From the NCBI RefSeq assembly GCF_040183065.1, contig NC_091119.1, positions 64,838,392 through 64,902,391 of the forward strand: 64,000 nucleotides of DNA, read 5' to 3'. The notes under the pieces were generated by a model. The model had not been told where the DNA came from. It was given only the letters and a program-made list of their open reading frames with translations, and ran no database searches. Origin of the DNA: Periplaneta americana. Lineage: Eukaryota > Arthropoda > Insecta > Blattodea > Blattidae. Of this stretch, positions 55,401 to 64,000 are shown piece by piece. How positions within the stretch are numbered: the first letter of the stretch is position 1; every line of letters begins with the position of its first letter. The position numbers were made by a program, and so were the translations under genes.

Positions 55401-58400
55401 GGGTTGGTCCGGTTTTTTTTTTGCCACTACTGTACATAATAATTTTGTTAGGATTGTCTAATTGTTTTAGTATTTTTGTTAAACAGATATACACGCGTGT
55501 TAATCTTAGCAGGCTTAACATTTCTTATTTTAAGTAGAAAGGAATCCACAGTGCTAACATTTCTTTATGATTAGTACAACCAAATTTTTCAGGTCTGCTT
55601 TGTAACTCCATGTGAAAACATCACGATTTTATACATGACTATTCATTGCCTGCATTTTCATTTTAGGACACTTGCATCTGCTTCCGATGATGTGCAAGTC
55701 ATCCTTTGGGATCCGTTTCTTCACAAGAAAATCCATACTATACAGACTGGACATCATGGAAACATATTTTCAGTCAAGGTGTGCCCTTTCTCTTATTGTG
55801 AATTTCCATTTGCCTTGGTTGAATTTAATCGTAGAATAAGCATAAATCCTTTTCTTGAGCAGTAAAGCTTGTAGAGATGTCATGTTTTCTTACAAATTAA
55901 TCAGCTTATCTTTACAGTAAATTTGCGATATAAAATAAATATTTTTATAGAAATAAAACACCACATAAAACAATGTGTATTCGCAAATTGTAGCAATACA
56001 GATCATCTAATAAGAGACCTTTGCTATAATTGAGTTTTGCATCTGTTTGTGGAAACTTGATCTTCAACATTTAAAAACTGTTTTTCAGTCCAAAGGTGCA
56101 CAGTGATTCGAAATGCGAATCTAGCAGGACAAAATTAACTTTGGTGATGCTTGTGAAAGTGCATTTTATTGATGACCTGATATTATAAACTGAAACTTTA
56201 TAATCTGTAATCAAAACTACAATAAACAGCATTATATCAGCACCATGTTATCGTGAAGTTGGACCTGCAGGCAGCTGACCTTGTATATAGTGCGAGACAG
56301 TTTTTCAGTGTGAAAAAACAGGAGGTGTGTTCAACAATGTGAAGTTATATTTGTATTGCAAGATTTAGCTTAAGGTATGTAGGTAGGTAGTATGTTTTAA
56401 CATAATATTGAATGGAATATAGAAACTTGTGTATCCATGCTAATGACTGATAATCTTTGAAGAAAAATTAATAATTTTGTGTTTATTATGAATATTGAAA
56501 TAGACTTTTAAAAAGAATGGACTGGAATGCAGTAGCGGCTGGTGGTCAAAATAATGAGTCTGCTACAATCTCTATATTGGCCTACTATATACACTTTTAT
56601 GTATTTATTTTAATTTGAGACTCGCCTAGTGACGAAATATGAACTCCATACAACGTTTCTTCCTACTTCAGAACTTGTCAATTACCTGGTGTTAAACCCC
56701 TCCTTCTTGGACATCATACTCTTTTCTATTGACAGTATTGCAAGAGCAGTGAGATGATCCTGGGACATAGTGTTCCTTAAAAACCTTTTTATGCGTTTTA
56801 AGCAAGACATCTTTCTGGCTCAGCAGTAGTCATTGGTGTTGTAACCAAAATATTTAACAACTTCGTTCCTAAACAGATTGGATCCTGTAAATTGTTCGAG
56901 ACTATGTATTGTAACAATTGAACAGACATCTACATTTCGTAAGTCAGGTCTTCCGTATAGAACTTCAATTTGTGCCTTTAACACACTTTTGTTCAGTATA
57001 TTGTAGCTGTATACAGCAACTTCAAGTTCGCGTTCAGGAAAATTATGCGAAAAATTGTCAAAAATTTTGCTTTTTAATAATTTTGTTGCGTCTAAGTAGC
57101 TTAAAGACTGGAAACAGTGGGTAGCTTCCTGAATTATACGGTCACATACTTCCTTGGCCTCAATTTTCTGGGATTTCATTTTCAGTCACTTGCTGGCTGA
57201 TTCAGGAGGTACCTCAAACAGGTAGATGGCAGCAGCAGTCGGATACTTGAATTACCAAACACATTGTAAATACGTAGTTCCGAGTTCTTCCACAAACAAG
57301 CATTCTTTCGTTATGCTTTACTTTCCCAATCTCCATGCTGTGTCGTGCTGAAGCTGACTACAGCACTTTCCCACATAAAAATAGGCAATCAGAGCAGTGA
57401 TTTCAGATTTGCATATGCGCATAATTGTGTACATTCTTATGTGGAGTTTTGAGTAGCACAACGAATCTCCTGAGGCACCAAAGAGCGAAGAGATAAGACT
57501 AAACACACTATAACGCTATAACACTATGAACATAACCACAGGAAATTGTCAAATGACAGATCAAATACTATGGCATTACAAATACATTATTTGAGCAAAA
57601 ATTATCATTGTACTGTAGCACATAAGGCTGGGCCGCCCCTGCCGGAATGGATTGACGAAATCTTTTTTATATCTTATAACAACCATTTAACTTCAAAACA
57701 CTTAAGATGCTAAGTGTGGTATCGTAACCTGCGAGTTTGTACGTTAAATACCATTCTTTACAAGATTGTCAATAGTTGCAGGCCCTGCTAAGATATAATT
57801 GAAGTAAATGTACTATTATAATGGTAATGATACTAAATTTCATATATCTATTGACTTTTAAGTTCGCTTTCATTACTTAATAATTCCTGCATGTAATTTA
57901 TTCATTTAATATCGAAATATTAATCTATTTCAGGTGGGATTACGTCTGACAAAGGAAAAGGTGATTTACCTGTTACCATATGAAATTATTTGAAGTATTG
58001 CAGAACAAAAAGTGACATTTTAAATGAATTGTGTGATTGTGTACAGAGAAAAAAAGAGTACAGGATTGCAGTGTTGCTAATTTTAAAATTATCAAAGAAG
58101 CAAAAAACTAAATCCGATTTTCGAAAGTTTTGAAAACAGTTGAGTACGAACTGCATAGCATACATTTTTATTGAAACGTCAAGTTTGGTTAAATTTTTAA
58201 GTACAATTTTCTATTAGTGTCACAAAATTATAGAAACTACTTTATGCCATTCATGAAGGTAGTGTCAATATTAAGTACAGACTGATAAAATCCTTTGTCA
58301 GAGAAACTTCGAAAGAAGAATTGTGTTTTGCAAGTCAGTTGGCTTTGAGAAAGAAAGTTATGCTACCTTTAACTCCTGTGCAAAGTTTTTTGATCTTCAG

Positions 58401-59413
58401 ATGGGAGAGAAGTTATTGATTTTTTTTTAAAATACACCCTCTATAAAGGGGTAGTTTCTCTTATATAGTCGGAGTTATTACACAATACATACATACTACC
58501 TGTAACTACTGTACAAAGTTTCATAAAATTCTGTTAGAATGGGAAGAATTGTTAATTTTGTCTAAATGCACCCCCTATGAAAGAGTAGTTTCTCTGATAT
58601 ATTCGTAATCAGGGTTAGTAGCCTAGACACAAAATATATGCTAATATGCTATCTCTAACTCCTGTACAAAGTTTTATAAAAATCTGTTAGAAGTGAAGTT
58701 ATTTCGTCTAAATGCACTCCCCTATAAAGGATAGTTCCTCTGATTCATTCGTAATCAGAATTAGTACACAAGAAATATATGCTACCTGTAATTGCTGTTC
58801 AAAGTTTCATAAAAATCTGTTAGATAAGAGAGAACTTACTTTGTTCAGCTAGATTTGCATTTTGGCTACTGTGGGATGATGTCAATCTAAACCTGAGAAT
58901 AGAACTAGTAAATGGTTCTAAAGCGATGGCAAGATTAAATTTTCATACATTGTTTCAAAGCCCAAAAATATAATTATAACAGATAATCTTGTTTTGTTAA
59001 GGAGTGATGGGTGAAATTCTGGTCATTTTCAGTCAAAAATCGCATTTCCGATGTTTTGTAAAATACAAGTCAGCAATCTCTTATTTATATACTGAGTAAG
59101 TTTCAATGCTTTGCTGCACTTGAAAGCAAAAAAATTAAGCAATATATAAATGGCTGCACCCTTGAACTTCAATGCCATGCAAATTTTACGAGCTTTTTTT
59201 TTTCTTTTTTTCATTTTTTTTCTGCACATTTTGTCAGGTTCTATGTAGCGAAATCCAGTTGCGAAAGCTAGCTATAATGGCTGGGAGATCATCGTGCTAA
59301 CCACACGATACCTCCATTCTGATTAGATGATCGTTCACCTCTGCTTCGGCATGTGAACGTAAGGCCAGCAGTCATCTGGTCGGTCTGGGCTCTTCAGGGG
59401 CTGTGGTGCCACA

Positions 59414-59469
<56 letters not shown>

Positions 59470-59885
59470 CAATTATTAATACACTTAAATGATTTCCTTA
59501 TTGCTTGAAACCAAGTGATATATAAATATACCAAATGCATAAAAATATGTTTATTTTTTAAATAATTTACAATATTTTGACAACTTTCTCTTCTTGGACA
59601 TTATTGACCTATTGATTGAGAAGCAAAACTCATATACTACATTGAAATTAAACTGTTGATTACAAATATTACCAAAGTTTTGTTGAAATCCTTTCAGTTT
59701 TTACCAAAATCTGCTGATGGAGTGTTGGTAACAGGTGCAGGAGACTGCCGCATCAGAGTCCACGATGTTGGATTGGGAGAAACAACTCATGTGTGTAGTT
59801 GTCACACAGGTCGTGTTAAGCGACTCGCCACTGCTCCGAATGTGCCCTATATGTTCTGGAGTGCTGCAGAAGATGGGACAATAAT
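43359..59885 (+). CDS. WDTC1: WDTC1/adipose, exons 1-4, partial at 3' end
   Basis: The gene encodes a WD40 and TPR protein. In flies (adipose) and mammals it limits fat storage and acts as a DCAF substrate receptor of CUL4-DDB1 E3 ligase (family knowledge). Exons 43359-43424, 43503-43633, 55667-55778 and 59698-59885 join in frame to give about 165 residues with the first WD repeats: VTEDFVQRLGLEKELEGHNGCVNCLEWN, then LASASDDVQVILWDP, TGHHGNIFSVK, and GAGDCRIRVHD...RVKRLATAPN..FWSAAEDG. These match WDTC1 closely and in order. The rest of the WD40 domain and the TPRs lie beyond the right edge. A 12-kb intron 2 and 4-kb intron 3 are full of transposons. Confidence 0.92.
43503..43633 (+). CDS. 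WDTC1: WDTC1 exon 2
   Basis: 131 nt, phase 0 to phase 2, with acceptor TTGTCAG and donor GTAAAT. It encodes DTITHRLQQKLHVTEDFVQRLGLE and GHNGCVNCLEWNETG, the start of the first WD repeat. Confidence 0.93.
43895..44168 (-). mobile_element. LINE 3'-end fragment
   Basis: The minus strand reads RRIKGYTKWDLKRNIDI, ESLLEYI and RMSSHRIPHN...LYTTRKKIHRQ, a decayed version of the RTE-type C-terminus (RIPK..Y.P.GRR..GRP). Confidence 0.6.
44692..46023 (-). mobile_element. mariner transposon, nearly complete
   Basis: 1,332 bp with 29-bp inverted repeats (CGAGG.GGA.CCAGGAAATAACGACC.TT, three mismatches) and TA on both sides (44690-44691, 46024-46025). It carries one full-length transposase frame with a single stop. 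It is inserted in WDTC1 intron 2, antisense to the gene. Confidence 0.95.
44789..45862 (-). pseudogene. mariner transposase with one internal stop
   Basis: The frame runs from MNDVIDNP (45862) to GDYVEK and its stop at 44789, 357 codons. The HTH region is followed by WVPRQLSD, then the catalytic triad: GDETWV, LLHDNARLH and SPDLAPSDFHLF (DD34D). One in-frame TAA (45131-45133) sits where related transposases have Gln (..RRAI*NKRRG..), so a single C-to-T change explains it. The rest of the frame is open. The C-terminus (RYDKCLN..GDYVEK) suggests the vertumnana-like branch, not certain. Confidence 0.93.
46063..46316 (+). mobile_element. tRNA-derived SINE
   Basis: The head is 'tgtagttcggttggctaagg' and 'gtgcgattcccact'. 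The body contains 'gagttttttccgagggtttcc' (first 20 bases) and 'tggcgaatcctcggcctcatg', same family as 33556. A 9-bp duplication ACTTTTAAT flanks it (46054-46062, 46317-46325). The tail is A-rich. Confidence 0.88.
46610..46800 (-). mobile_element. LINE 3'-end fragment
   Basis: The minus strand reads KLYAEGCTEEIVNGTRVQGRRRYQIDDIK, then AYGSYADKE. This is the common ending of an insect endonuclease-RT LINE. Confidence 0.6.
47430..48122 (+). repeat. Minisatellite with 49-bp unit and 162-bp higher-order repeat
   Basis: The basic unit 'tcatcagggaagatgagga...' with 'cctatctgttggatctg' has a period of 48-49 bp (starts at 47933, 47982, 48031, 48079). In the left part, variant units form a 162-bp higher-order repeat (starts at 47541, 47703, 47865). 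About 14 units in all. The open frames across it are a by-product. Confidence 0.92.
48123..48965. other. Intronic sequence without recognised element
   Basis: WDTC1 intron 2. No terminal repeats, coding signal or tandem array seen. Confidence 0.5.
48966..49236 (-). mobile_element. tRNA-derived SINE
   Basis: Minus-strand copy of the 33556/46063 family: 'gcgggagagatcg'-like B box (plus 'ggagatcgaacccatgc'), 'ggaaaaacccaacca' and 'gagatgaggccgag'. More diverged than the others. No target duplication found. Confidence 0.78.
49490..50015 (-). other. Unidentified decayed coding stretch
   Basis: Three overlapping minus-strand frames read on from one another (MQKGPKSHFFMKFGC.., MLDFKSCWPSLYKK.., ISFIASIFKQCVHESEKKGLVTAYEYTGG..). 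Codon use looks coding-like and the frames adjoin, suggesting one broken gene, perhaps a transposase or retro-copy. I do not recognise the family. Confidence 0.35.
50153..50375 (+). mobile_element. tRNA-derived SINE, second family
   Basis: The head 'gggtagctcagttggtagagc' and 'ggggttcgatcccaggt' is a good A/B box pair at tRNA spacing. The body has 'ctttcagaacggctccaagg' and 'cactagaatgagg'-type motifs. It is the same family as the copy at 60017-60260, from which it lacks an internal block of about 40 bp. Confidence 0.87.
51276..53038 (-). mobile_element. 5'-truncated non-LTR retrotransposon with target duplications
   Basis: A 1.76-kb copy flanked by a 14-bp duplication ACTGACTGGTTATT (51262-51275, 53039-53052). 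The minus-strand order is pre-RT region, RT, C-terminal RTE-type tail, then a (GAT)n 3' tail. The 5' endonuclease is missing. It is inserted at the edge of the inverted-repeat element at 53048. Confidence 0.92.
51309..52766 (-). pseudogene. LINE reverse transcriptase
   Basis: From 52766 the minus frame reads ITKEELQEALKKTKNSKSPGEDNLN, then VIIPIYKTGDKHNVENYRGISIL, GFRKGRSC, HIAFIDFVKAFDKV, GVRQGCPLSP, LLYADDQVII and FNYLGCEIS, all canonical RT blocks with the ADD catalytic pair. A frameshift near 51720-51770 leads to LPSLLYGSEIWTL, and a second in a homopolymer near 51602 leads to MKFFRRTAGYTLLDRKRNEEI and KPRGHRRPGRP. A TAG at 52767 separates the upstream region. Confidence 0.9.
53048..53690. 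repeat. Large inverted repeat built from tRNA-like SINEs
   Basis: The left arm (about 53048-53262) and right arm (about 53478-53690) are reverse complements over about 210 bp, ending in 'ggttattagaggagaaaa'. Each arm contains a tRNA-like unit with 'tagctcaatggttagag' and 'gggttcgatccct'. A third, plus-strand unit (53265-53402) lies in the loop. Confidence 0.85.
53715..54235 (+). pseudogene. LINE fragment upstream of RT
   Basis: The plus strand reads DDIEESWEKLRKNIKKAANKAFRI, and after stops FLWVKANVVTDRATDIRVKYLTDIFEGTKNRPD. This is the linker between endonuclease and RT of a LINE related to the one at 3800. Confidence 0.65.
54236..54514. repeat. Pyrimidine-rich stretch and degenerate GGAT-type repeats
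   Basis: 54242-54315 is C/T-rich on the plus strand. From 54320, variants of 'gatgaatcaatagatggttggactgataaatg' recur; the series resumes at 54770-54900. Confidence 0.6.
54515..54740 (+). repeat. Unidentified dispersed repeat, copy 2
   Basis: Near-identical to 16370-16610 over about 220 bp, same strand. It interrupts the 'gatggatgg'-type repeat series. Confidence 0.7.
55049..55432. mobile_element. Tc1/mariner-type MITE
   Basis: 384 bp with inverted ends CAGTAGTGG[T/C]AAAAAAA..C.GGACC, TA on both sides, and no transposase coding. Confidence 0.75.
55667..55778 (+). CDS. WDTC1: WDTC1 exon 3
   Basis: 112 nt, completing an Arg codon and ending in phase 0 at GTGTGC; acceptor CATTTTAG. It encodes TLASASDDVQVILWDPFLHKK and HHGNIFSVK, with the WD-repeat SxDxxxxLWD pattern. 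Confidence 0.94.
56530..57641 (-). mobile_element. hAT element, deletion derivative
   Basis: 1.11 kb with ends CAGTAGCGGCTGG and CAGGGGCGGCCCAG, flanked by an 8-bp duplication CTGGAATG/CCGGAATG (56522-56529, 57642-57649), as expected for hAT. It contains a transposase fragment on the minus strand. Confidence 0.87.
56820..57179 (-). pseudogene. hAT transposase fragment
   Basis: 119 codons: RIIQEATHCFQSLSYLDATKLL, FPERELEVAVYSYNILNKSVLKAQIEVLYGRPDLRN. It resembles the region before the C-terminal dimerisation part of hAT/ZMYM-type transposases. Neither the zinc finger nor the catalytic residues are present. Confidence 0.6.
57650..58350. other. AT-rich intronic sequence
   Basis: WDTC1 intron 3. 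No recognised element. Confidence 0.5.
58355..58835. repeat. Tandem repeat, four diverged units of about 130-155 bp
   Basis: 'ctacctgtaactactgtacaaagttt' occurs near 58361, 58496, 58649 and 58779, with 'aaaatctgttag' and 'tgcacccc.tataaag..tagtttctctgat' between. Confidence 0.85.
59413..59467. repeat. (ATT)18 microsatellite
   Basis: A near-perfect ATT run, 230 bp before WDTC1 exon 4. Confidence 0.95.
59698..59885 (+). CDS. WDTC1: WDTC1 exon 4
   Basis: 188 nt, phase 0 to phase 2, with acceptor CCTTTCAG and donor GTAAGT. It encodes FLPKSADGVLVTGAGDCRIRVHDV and RVKRLATAPNVPYMFWSAAEDGTI, WD repeats 2-3. No following exon is visible before the window ends. Confidence 0.95.
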
Positions 59886-60016
59886 GTAAGTTCAATAAAT
59901 AATTATTTCCACTGGGTTTAGGAATTAATTTGTATAAAAGCATCCCTCTCTTCTTTTTATTAATTGTATATGACATTCAAATCATTCTAACATTTCTGAT
60001 GTTACTACTATCCCTT

Positions 60017-60260
60017 AAAGGTAAAGGTATCCCCGTAACATGCCATGAAGGCACTTGGGGGGCATGGAGGTAGAGCCCCATACTTTCCATGACCTCGGCA
60101 CTAGAATGAGGTGGTGTGGTCGGCACCACACTCTGACCGCCTTTTATCCCCGGGAAAGACCCGGTACTCAATTTTATAGGAGGCTGAGTGAACCTCGGGG
60201 CCGTTCTGAAAGTTTGGCAATGAGAAAAAATCCTGTCACCACCTGGGATCGAACCCTGGT
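60017..60260 (-). mobile_element. tRNA-derived SINE, second family, 5'-truncated
   Basis: 244 bp with a 13-bp duplication ACTACTATCCCTT (60004-60016, 60261-60273). The minus strand begins inside the B box ('ggttcgatcccaggtgg') and ends with a 'taccttta' repeat tail. Same family as 50153. Confidence 0.92.
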
Positions 60261-60606
60261 ACTACTATCCCTTGCTTACTGCAAATGAGCATATACACTA
60301 TTTAGGTGTAAATTTTTCTGACGTTTTGTATATTCGATTCTCTAACTGTTTCAAATGTAAATCATTTTACCTTTTAGGTCTGTTTTCCAAATTATATATT
60401 ACGCTTTGTCAAACCTGGCAACCTTTTCATAAAGGAAGCTTAATGGAACTATAGCATGTTACAATGGTATAATACACGTTGTGAGAAAGAAAAGTAATAA
60501 TTCTAACAATTTCTGATGTTACTACTATCCCTTGCTTACTGCAGATGAGCATATACGCTATTTAGGTGTACATTTTTCTGACTTTTGTATATTCGATTCT
60601 CTAACT

Positions 60607-61990
60607 CAGGGGTTCCCAACCAGTGTGTCACGCAACCCCATGGAGTGTGTTGCGAAATTTTGGAATTGAAAAGTAAATTTTATGCCATGCAGAAAGTCTC
60701 ATTACAACGTATTTTGTATTTTTTTTTTAAATTTACAACGAAATTTTTGATACGGTACATTTTATTTTGAGACAGACTTTACCAATGAAACGTGAACAAC
60801 TGCAACAATGCTCAGTTTAATTTTTCTTCCTGGTGATAATTCGAAAGAAAGTGAACACCTGCAACAAAGCTTAGTAATTCGTTTACTCTCCCCACTTAGT
60901 AATAATCAGAGTCTTAGAATCGTTAGAACAGATAGTGCGATTATTTTATCAAAAGTGCTGTATTTAGATTTTATGGACAATTTTTTAATTCAGAAAACAT
61001 AATCTGAATTAAGTTATGGGTTAGATGACAGGAGTGCTAATTCAAATAATGTAAGTGAAAATTCCCTTCAGGGTTCGCAAAAATTTACTGCGTTTCGTAA
61101 TTATAATAGTGATGAATACTTGCAATATGGTTTTACGTGATGTGGAGATTAATATAAACAAAATCCTGAGTGTCTTATATGTGGAAATGTTTTGTCAAAG
61201 CAGTCGATGGTGCCGAATAAACTAAAAAAAAAAAAGAAAAAAAAAACATTTGGAACTGTCATTTTCAGTGTCATACTTACGTGAATCAGCATTTTCTACC
61301 ATGAAAATAGTGAACACTAAACAAAATAACAGACTGCTGCATCTTGGAAGATGAGTTACGTGTTGGCCTGTCAATCATAAGGCCACGTATAGAGAAACTT
61401 TATGCAACCCACCAAGTGCAGACATCACATTAATTTAAATAGGTGCATTTCCAAAAACGATAATAAAAATCTTTTATCGGACATACAGCATAGACAAGTT
61501 GAGATTTTTGACACATACCTATTTTTTTTTCCTAATGTCACTCTAGTTGTTGCTTGTTTTTTTTTTACGTGTTAACATCGACCTATTTACAATATCTGAC
61601 ACTACATAGAAATTGTTATAAGTGCTCTTTTCTAATGGAACGCTCTGGAACGACATTCTGGTACCTTTTTGTTACATTTTTCATCATGGAACCGAAATAT
61701 GTGTCAATAACTATGTTTTTAATATTATTTTTCTTTGAATTCCGCTTAGACCTCTAAAGTCTTAGTTGGACGAAAAGGAGGTTGAAAACAACAAAATTCC
61801 AGTGCAGTGAACAGTAACCATCTCCCCATCCACTATAAAAATTCTATACAGAGTTCCACCACCTTTTTCTCCAGAAGAAAAGCCTAATTGTTATTATATC
61901 ACTATTTTTAATAAAAACAAATAAGTGTGTTGCGATACCGTGGGCGTCCAGTAAAGTGTGTCATCAGTCAAAAAAGGTTGGGAACCACTG
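60607..61990 (+). mobile_element. hAT element with BED finger remnant
   Basis: 1.38 kb with ends CAGGGGTTCCCAACC and CAGTGGTTCCCAACC (opposite strand) and an imperfect CTAACT duplication. Broken plus-strand frames read ECLICGNVLSKQSMVPNKLK (BED-type finger) and SAFSTMKIVNTKQNNRLLHL...LCNPPSADI (hAT C-terminus), like ZBED5/FAM200-type elements. The central catalytic part is deleted. Confidence 0.88.
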
Positions 61991-62103
61991 CCTAACTGTT
62001 TCAAATGTAAATCATTTTACCGTTTAGATGTGTTTTCCAAATTATATATTACACTTTGTCAAACCTGGCAACCTTTTCATAAAAGAAGCTTAATTTATAT
62101 ATA

Positions 62104-64000
62104 CAGGGTGATTCAGACCACCCGTAACAGTCACTTATTTCGGAAATTAGTGCATTAAAATTTTCGAGACAAAAATATTTATAACTAAAGCACATATGAA
62201 CTTTCATTTGAGCTTGATTTCATCAATCAGCCTTAACAGAAAGTAGGTCAGTGGCGTATCACTTTAAAAATTTCAAATGGGAGCCGGGGTCAAATAGGGT
62301 ACCATTTGATAGAGTTCTTCAAAACAAACAACTTTCATAGGAAACGTTTTTATCAATTCCTACTCTTTCAATGAGAAAAACGTACGAAAGGGAATGACAT
62401 TAATACTGAGAAATGTTATGAGAAGAAAATGTAAACTAGATAAGTACATTTAATGTTGACAGAGTACACACCCACCATTACCTGGCTAAGTCTAGACCTG
62501 GTGGCTGGCAGCACCACCCCTTCTCCTTTGCTTGCTCAGCAGTGTTTCCTTTAGTCACCGCAATACCGTATCTATGGCCAGGTCTATATGTACTTAGCGA
62601 GGTAATAATCTCAGGTGGCCTTGCCCAACAATGTAGGAAGAAGGAAGTGTTTTTGTTTTCTCTGTATCTACGCATGTACATTTTTCTAGTTTTACAATTA
62701 CTTTTGTAACTAATAAAATAAGTACCTAAAAGTTAAGAGTTATTAAAAATACCTCCTATGTACTACAAATAGATGCGGTCCTGTTGCATGGCCAGCACAA
62801 TCTCCTGAACTTGAATCCTTTGGATTTCTGTCTTTGGAGACGGTTAACAAACATCGTCTATCAAGATCGTCCCGCAACAAGAGATGACATAAAACAGGGA
62901 ATCCGAGAGACCTTCCAATCACTTGACCATGCTGAAGTGTTAAGAGTCACTGACAGTGTTAGAAGAAAAGTACGGGTGTGTGCTGCTTAGAATGGCAGAG
63001 AGTTTGAACATTTGTAAAAGTTAATGGCATTGTCCAGTCTTTCAGTAACATCTGTCAACATTAATTGTCTTATAAAATAGTTTTGTACAATTTTCAGTCA
63101 ATAACTTATTTCAAGTATGAGAGCAGAATAATTTTTGTTACATCACATTAAAAGTATATTTCATTAATTATATTATATTATGTGTCACGAATATTTTCGA
63201 CTTTTCATATGTCATCTTCAGGTGACATAGTAAGGCAGACAAAAACAAATTGAACATAGGTGAAAGCAATACAATGAATAGAAACATATACGTATTTCTA
63301 CCATGCATGCTCATTTTAAAGCTAAGTGTGGTTGCGAGTCATAGCATCATACATGGTATTAAGTTAAAACAATCAGATAAAATACACAGTCGAATGAAGG
63401 AAGGCTACACTTAGAATAATTACTTGTTGTATAACATAATTTGTATGCCAATATTTAAAAGTTAAAAATTAAGTTTAAATTGAACTGTAGACTTAGAAGG
63501 CATATTATACCCATTTGTGATAAAGTGTGCAAAAGGTGAATTCTTTGAGAAGTGGGTACTATACGTATTTGTATTTTCCCAGTCTCTCGCAGCAATGAGT
63601 GGCAATAATATCAGAAAATTAATCAAAAGGATGTTTTTATAAATAATTTAGTTAGAGTAAGATTAAAGCATAATAATGCTTGAAAATTAATACTCACAAT
63701 AAGTGTGCGGCAGGAGCTTTCATACTTGAGGTAAGTTATTGACTGAAAATTATATAAAACTATTTTATATTACAATCTTAACTTATCTGAACTCTCAACA
63801 TGACATTTAAATAAAAATTAATTGTCTTGTTTACATTTTCGTATTGTAACATTTCTGAATATTGATGTCATTGTCTTTTCGTATGTTTTCTCACTGAGAA
63901 AGAGTAGGAATTAATAAAAACGTTTCCTATGAAAGTTGTTTGTTTTGAAGAGCTCTATGAAATAGTACCTTATTTGACCCTGACTCCCATCTGAAATTTT
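62104..64000 (+). mobile_element. Tc1/mariner-like element, cut by the window edge
   Basis: It begins CAGGGTGATTCAGACC after TA. The left arm segment 62268-62445 is repeated inverted at about 63815-64000, so the remaining right end should lie some 165 bp beyond the window. Confidence 0.83.
62784..62990 (+). pseudogene. Tc1/mariner transposase C-terminal fragment
   Basis: 69 codons: LNPLDFCLWRRLTNIVYQDRPATRDDIKQGIRETFQSL and RRKVRVCAA. This is the region after the third catalytic Asp (PDLNPLDFxLWG) of this transposase type. The N-terminal and catalytic parts are missing from the window. Confidence 0.8.

Larger units (their letters stand above)
59985..62100. repeat. Tandem duplication split by a SINE and a hAT element
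   Basis: A unit of about 260 bp ('atttctgatgttactactatccctt...ttcataaaggaagcttaat') occurs twice: 59990-60016 plus 60261-60500, and 60505-60606 plus 61991-62095. The first is interrupted by a SINE, the second by a hAT element. A Tc1/mariner element follows directly. Confidence 0.85.

Overview
This is a window of animal, almost certainly insect, nuclear DNA. It is AT-rich, has spliced genes with GT-AG introns of up to 14 kb, and is crowded with transposon remnants. The types and density of repeats (tRNA-derived SINEs, several non-LTR retrotransposon families, Tc1/mariner, hAT, pogo and Penelope elements) fit a large-genome hemimetabolous insect such as a cockroach. The species cannot be proven from the sequence alone.

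Two host genes form a divergent pair. On the minus strand, exons 1-9 of a DDX10 (yeast Dbp4) DEAD-box RNA helicase run from the start codon at 42745 leftwards to 1531. The gene continues past the left edge. The nine exons join in frame at canonical splice sites and give about 490 codons covering the N-terminal tail, both RecA-like domains and the start of the C-terminal domain. On the plus strand, WDTC1 (Drosophila adipose) starts at 43359. Its first four exons (to 59885) are present and the gene continues past the right edge. The 613 bp between the two start codons must hold both promoters and contains a perfect DRE-type site (TATCGATA).

Everything else is intronic and mostly mobile DNA. DDX10 introns hold SINEs; an old LINE split by a PIF/Harbinger-like MITE (4058-4840); a Penelope-like element with a GIY-YIG ORF and inverted terminal repeats (6744-8143); several Tc1/mariner derivatives; a hAT-like element; a 3.3-kb Sola-like DNA transposon (18586-28496) interrupted by a complete Ty3/gypsy retrotransposon with apparently identical 791-bp LTRs (19233-25866); and a 3.6-kb pogo-like element (37708-41336). 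WDTC1 introns hold a 1.33-kb mariner with one internal stop (44692-46023), a higher-order minisatellite (47430-48122), a 5'-truncated LINE with target-site duplications (51276-53038), a 200-bp-arm inverted repeat (53048-53690), two hAT elements (56530-57641, 60607-61990) and a Tc1/mariner element cut by the right edge.

The elements most likely to be young are the gypsy copy (both ORFs open, LTRs matching by eye) and the mariner (one nonsense codon). The less ordinary signals are hammerhead-ribozyme-like cores in several retroelement ends, iterated terminal-repeat motifs inside the pogo-like element, the unusual gag-pol junction and duplicated zinc knuckle of the gypsy element, and a tandem duplication whose two copies were hit by different transposons.
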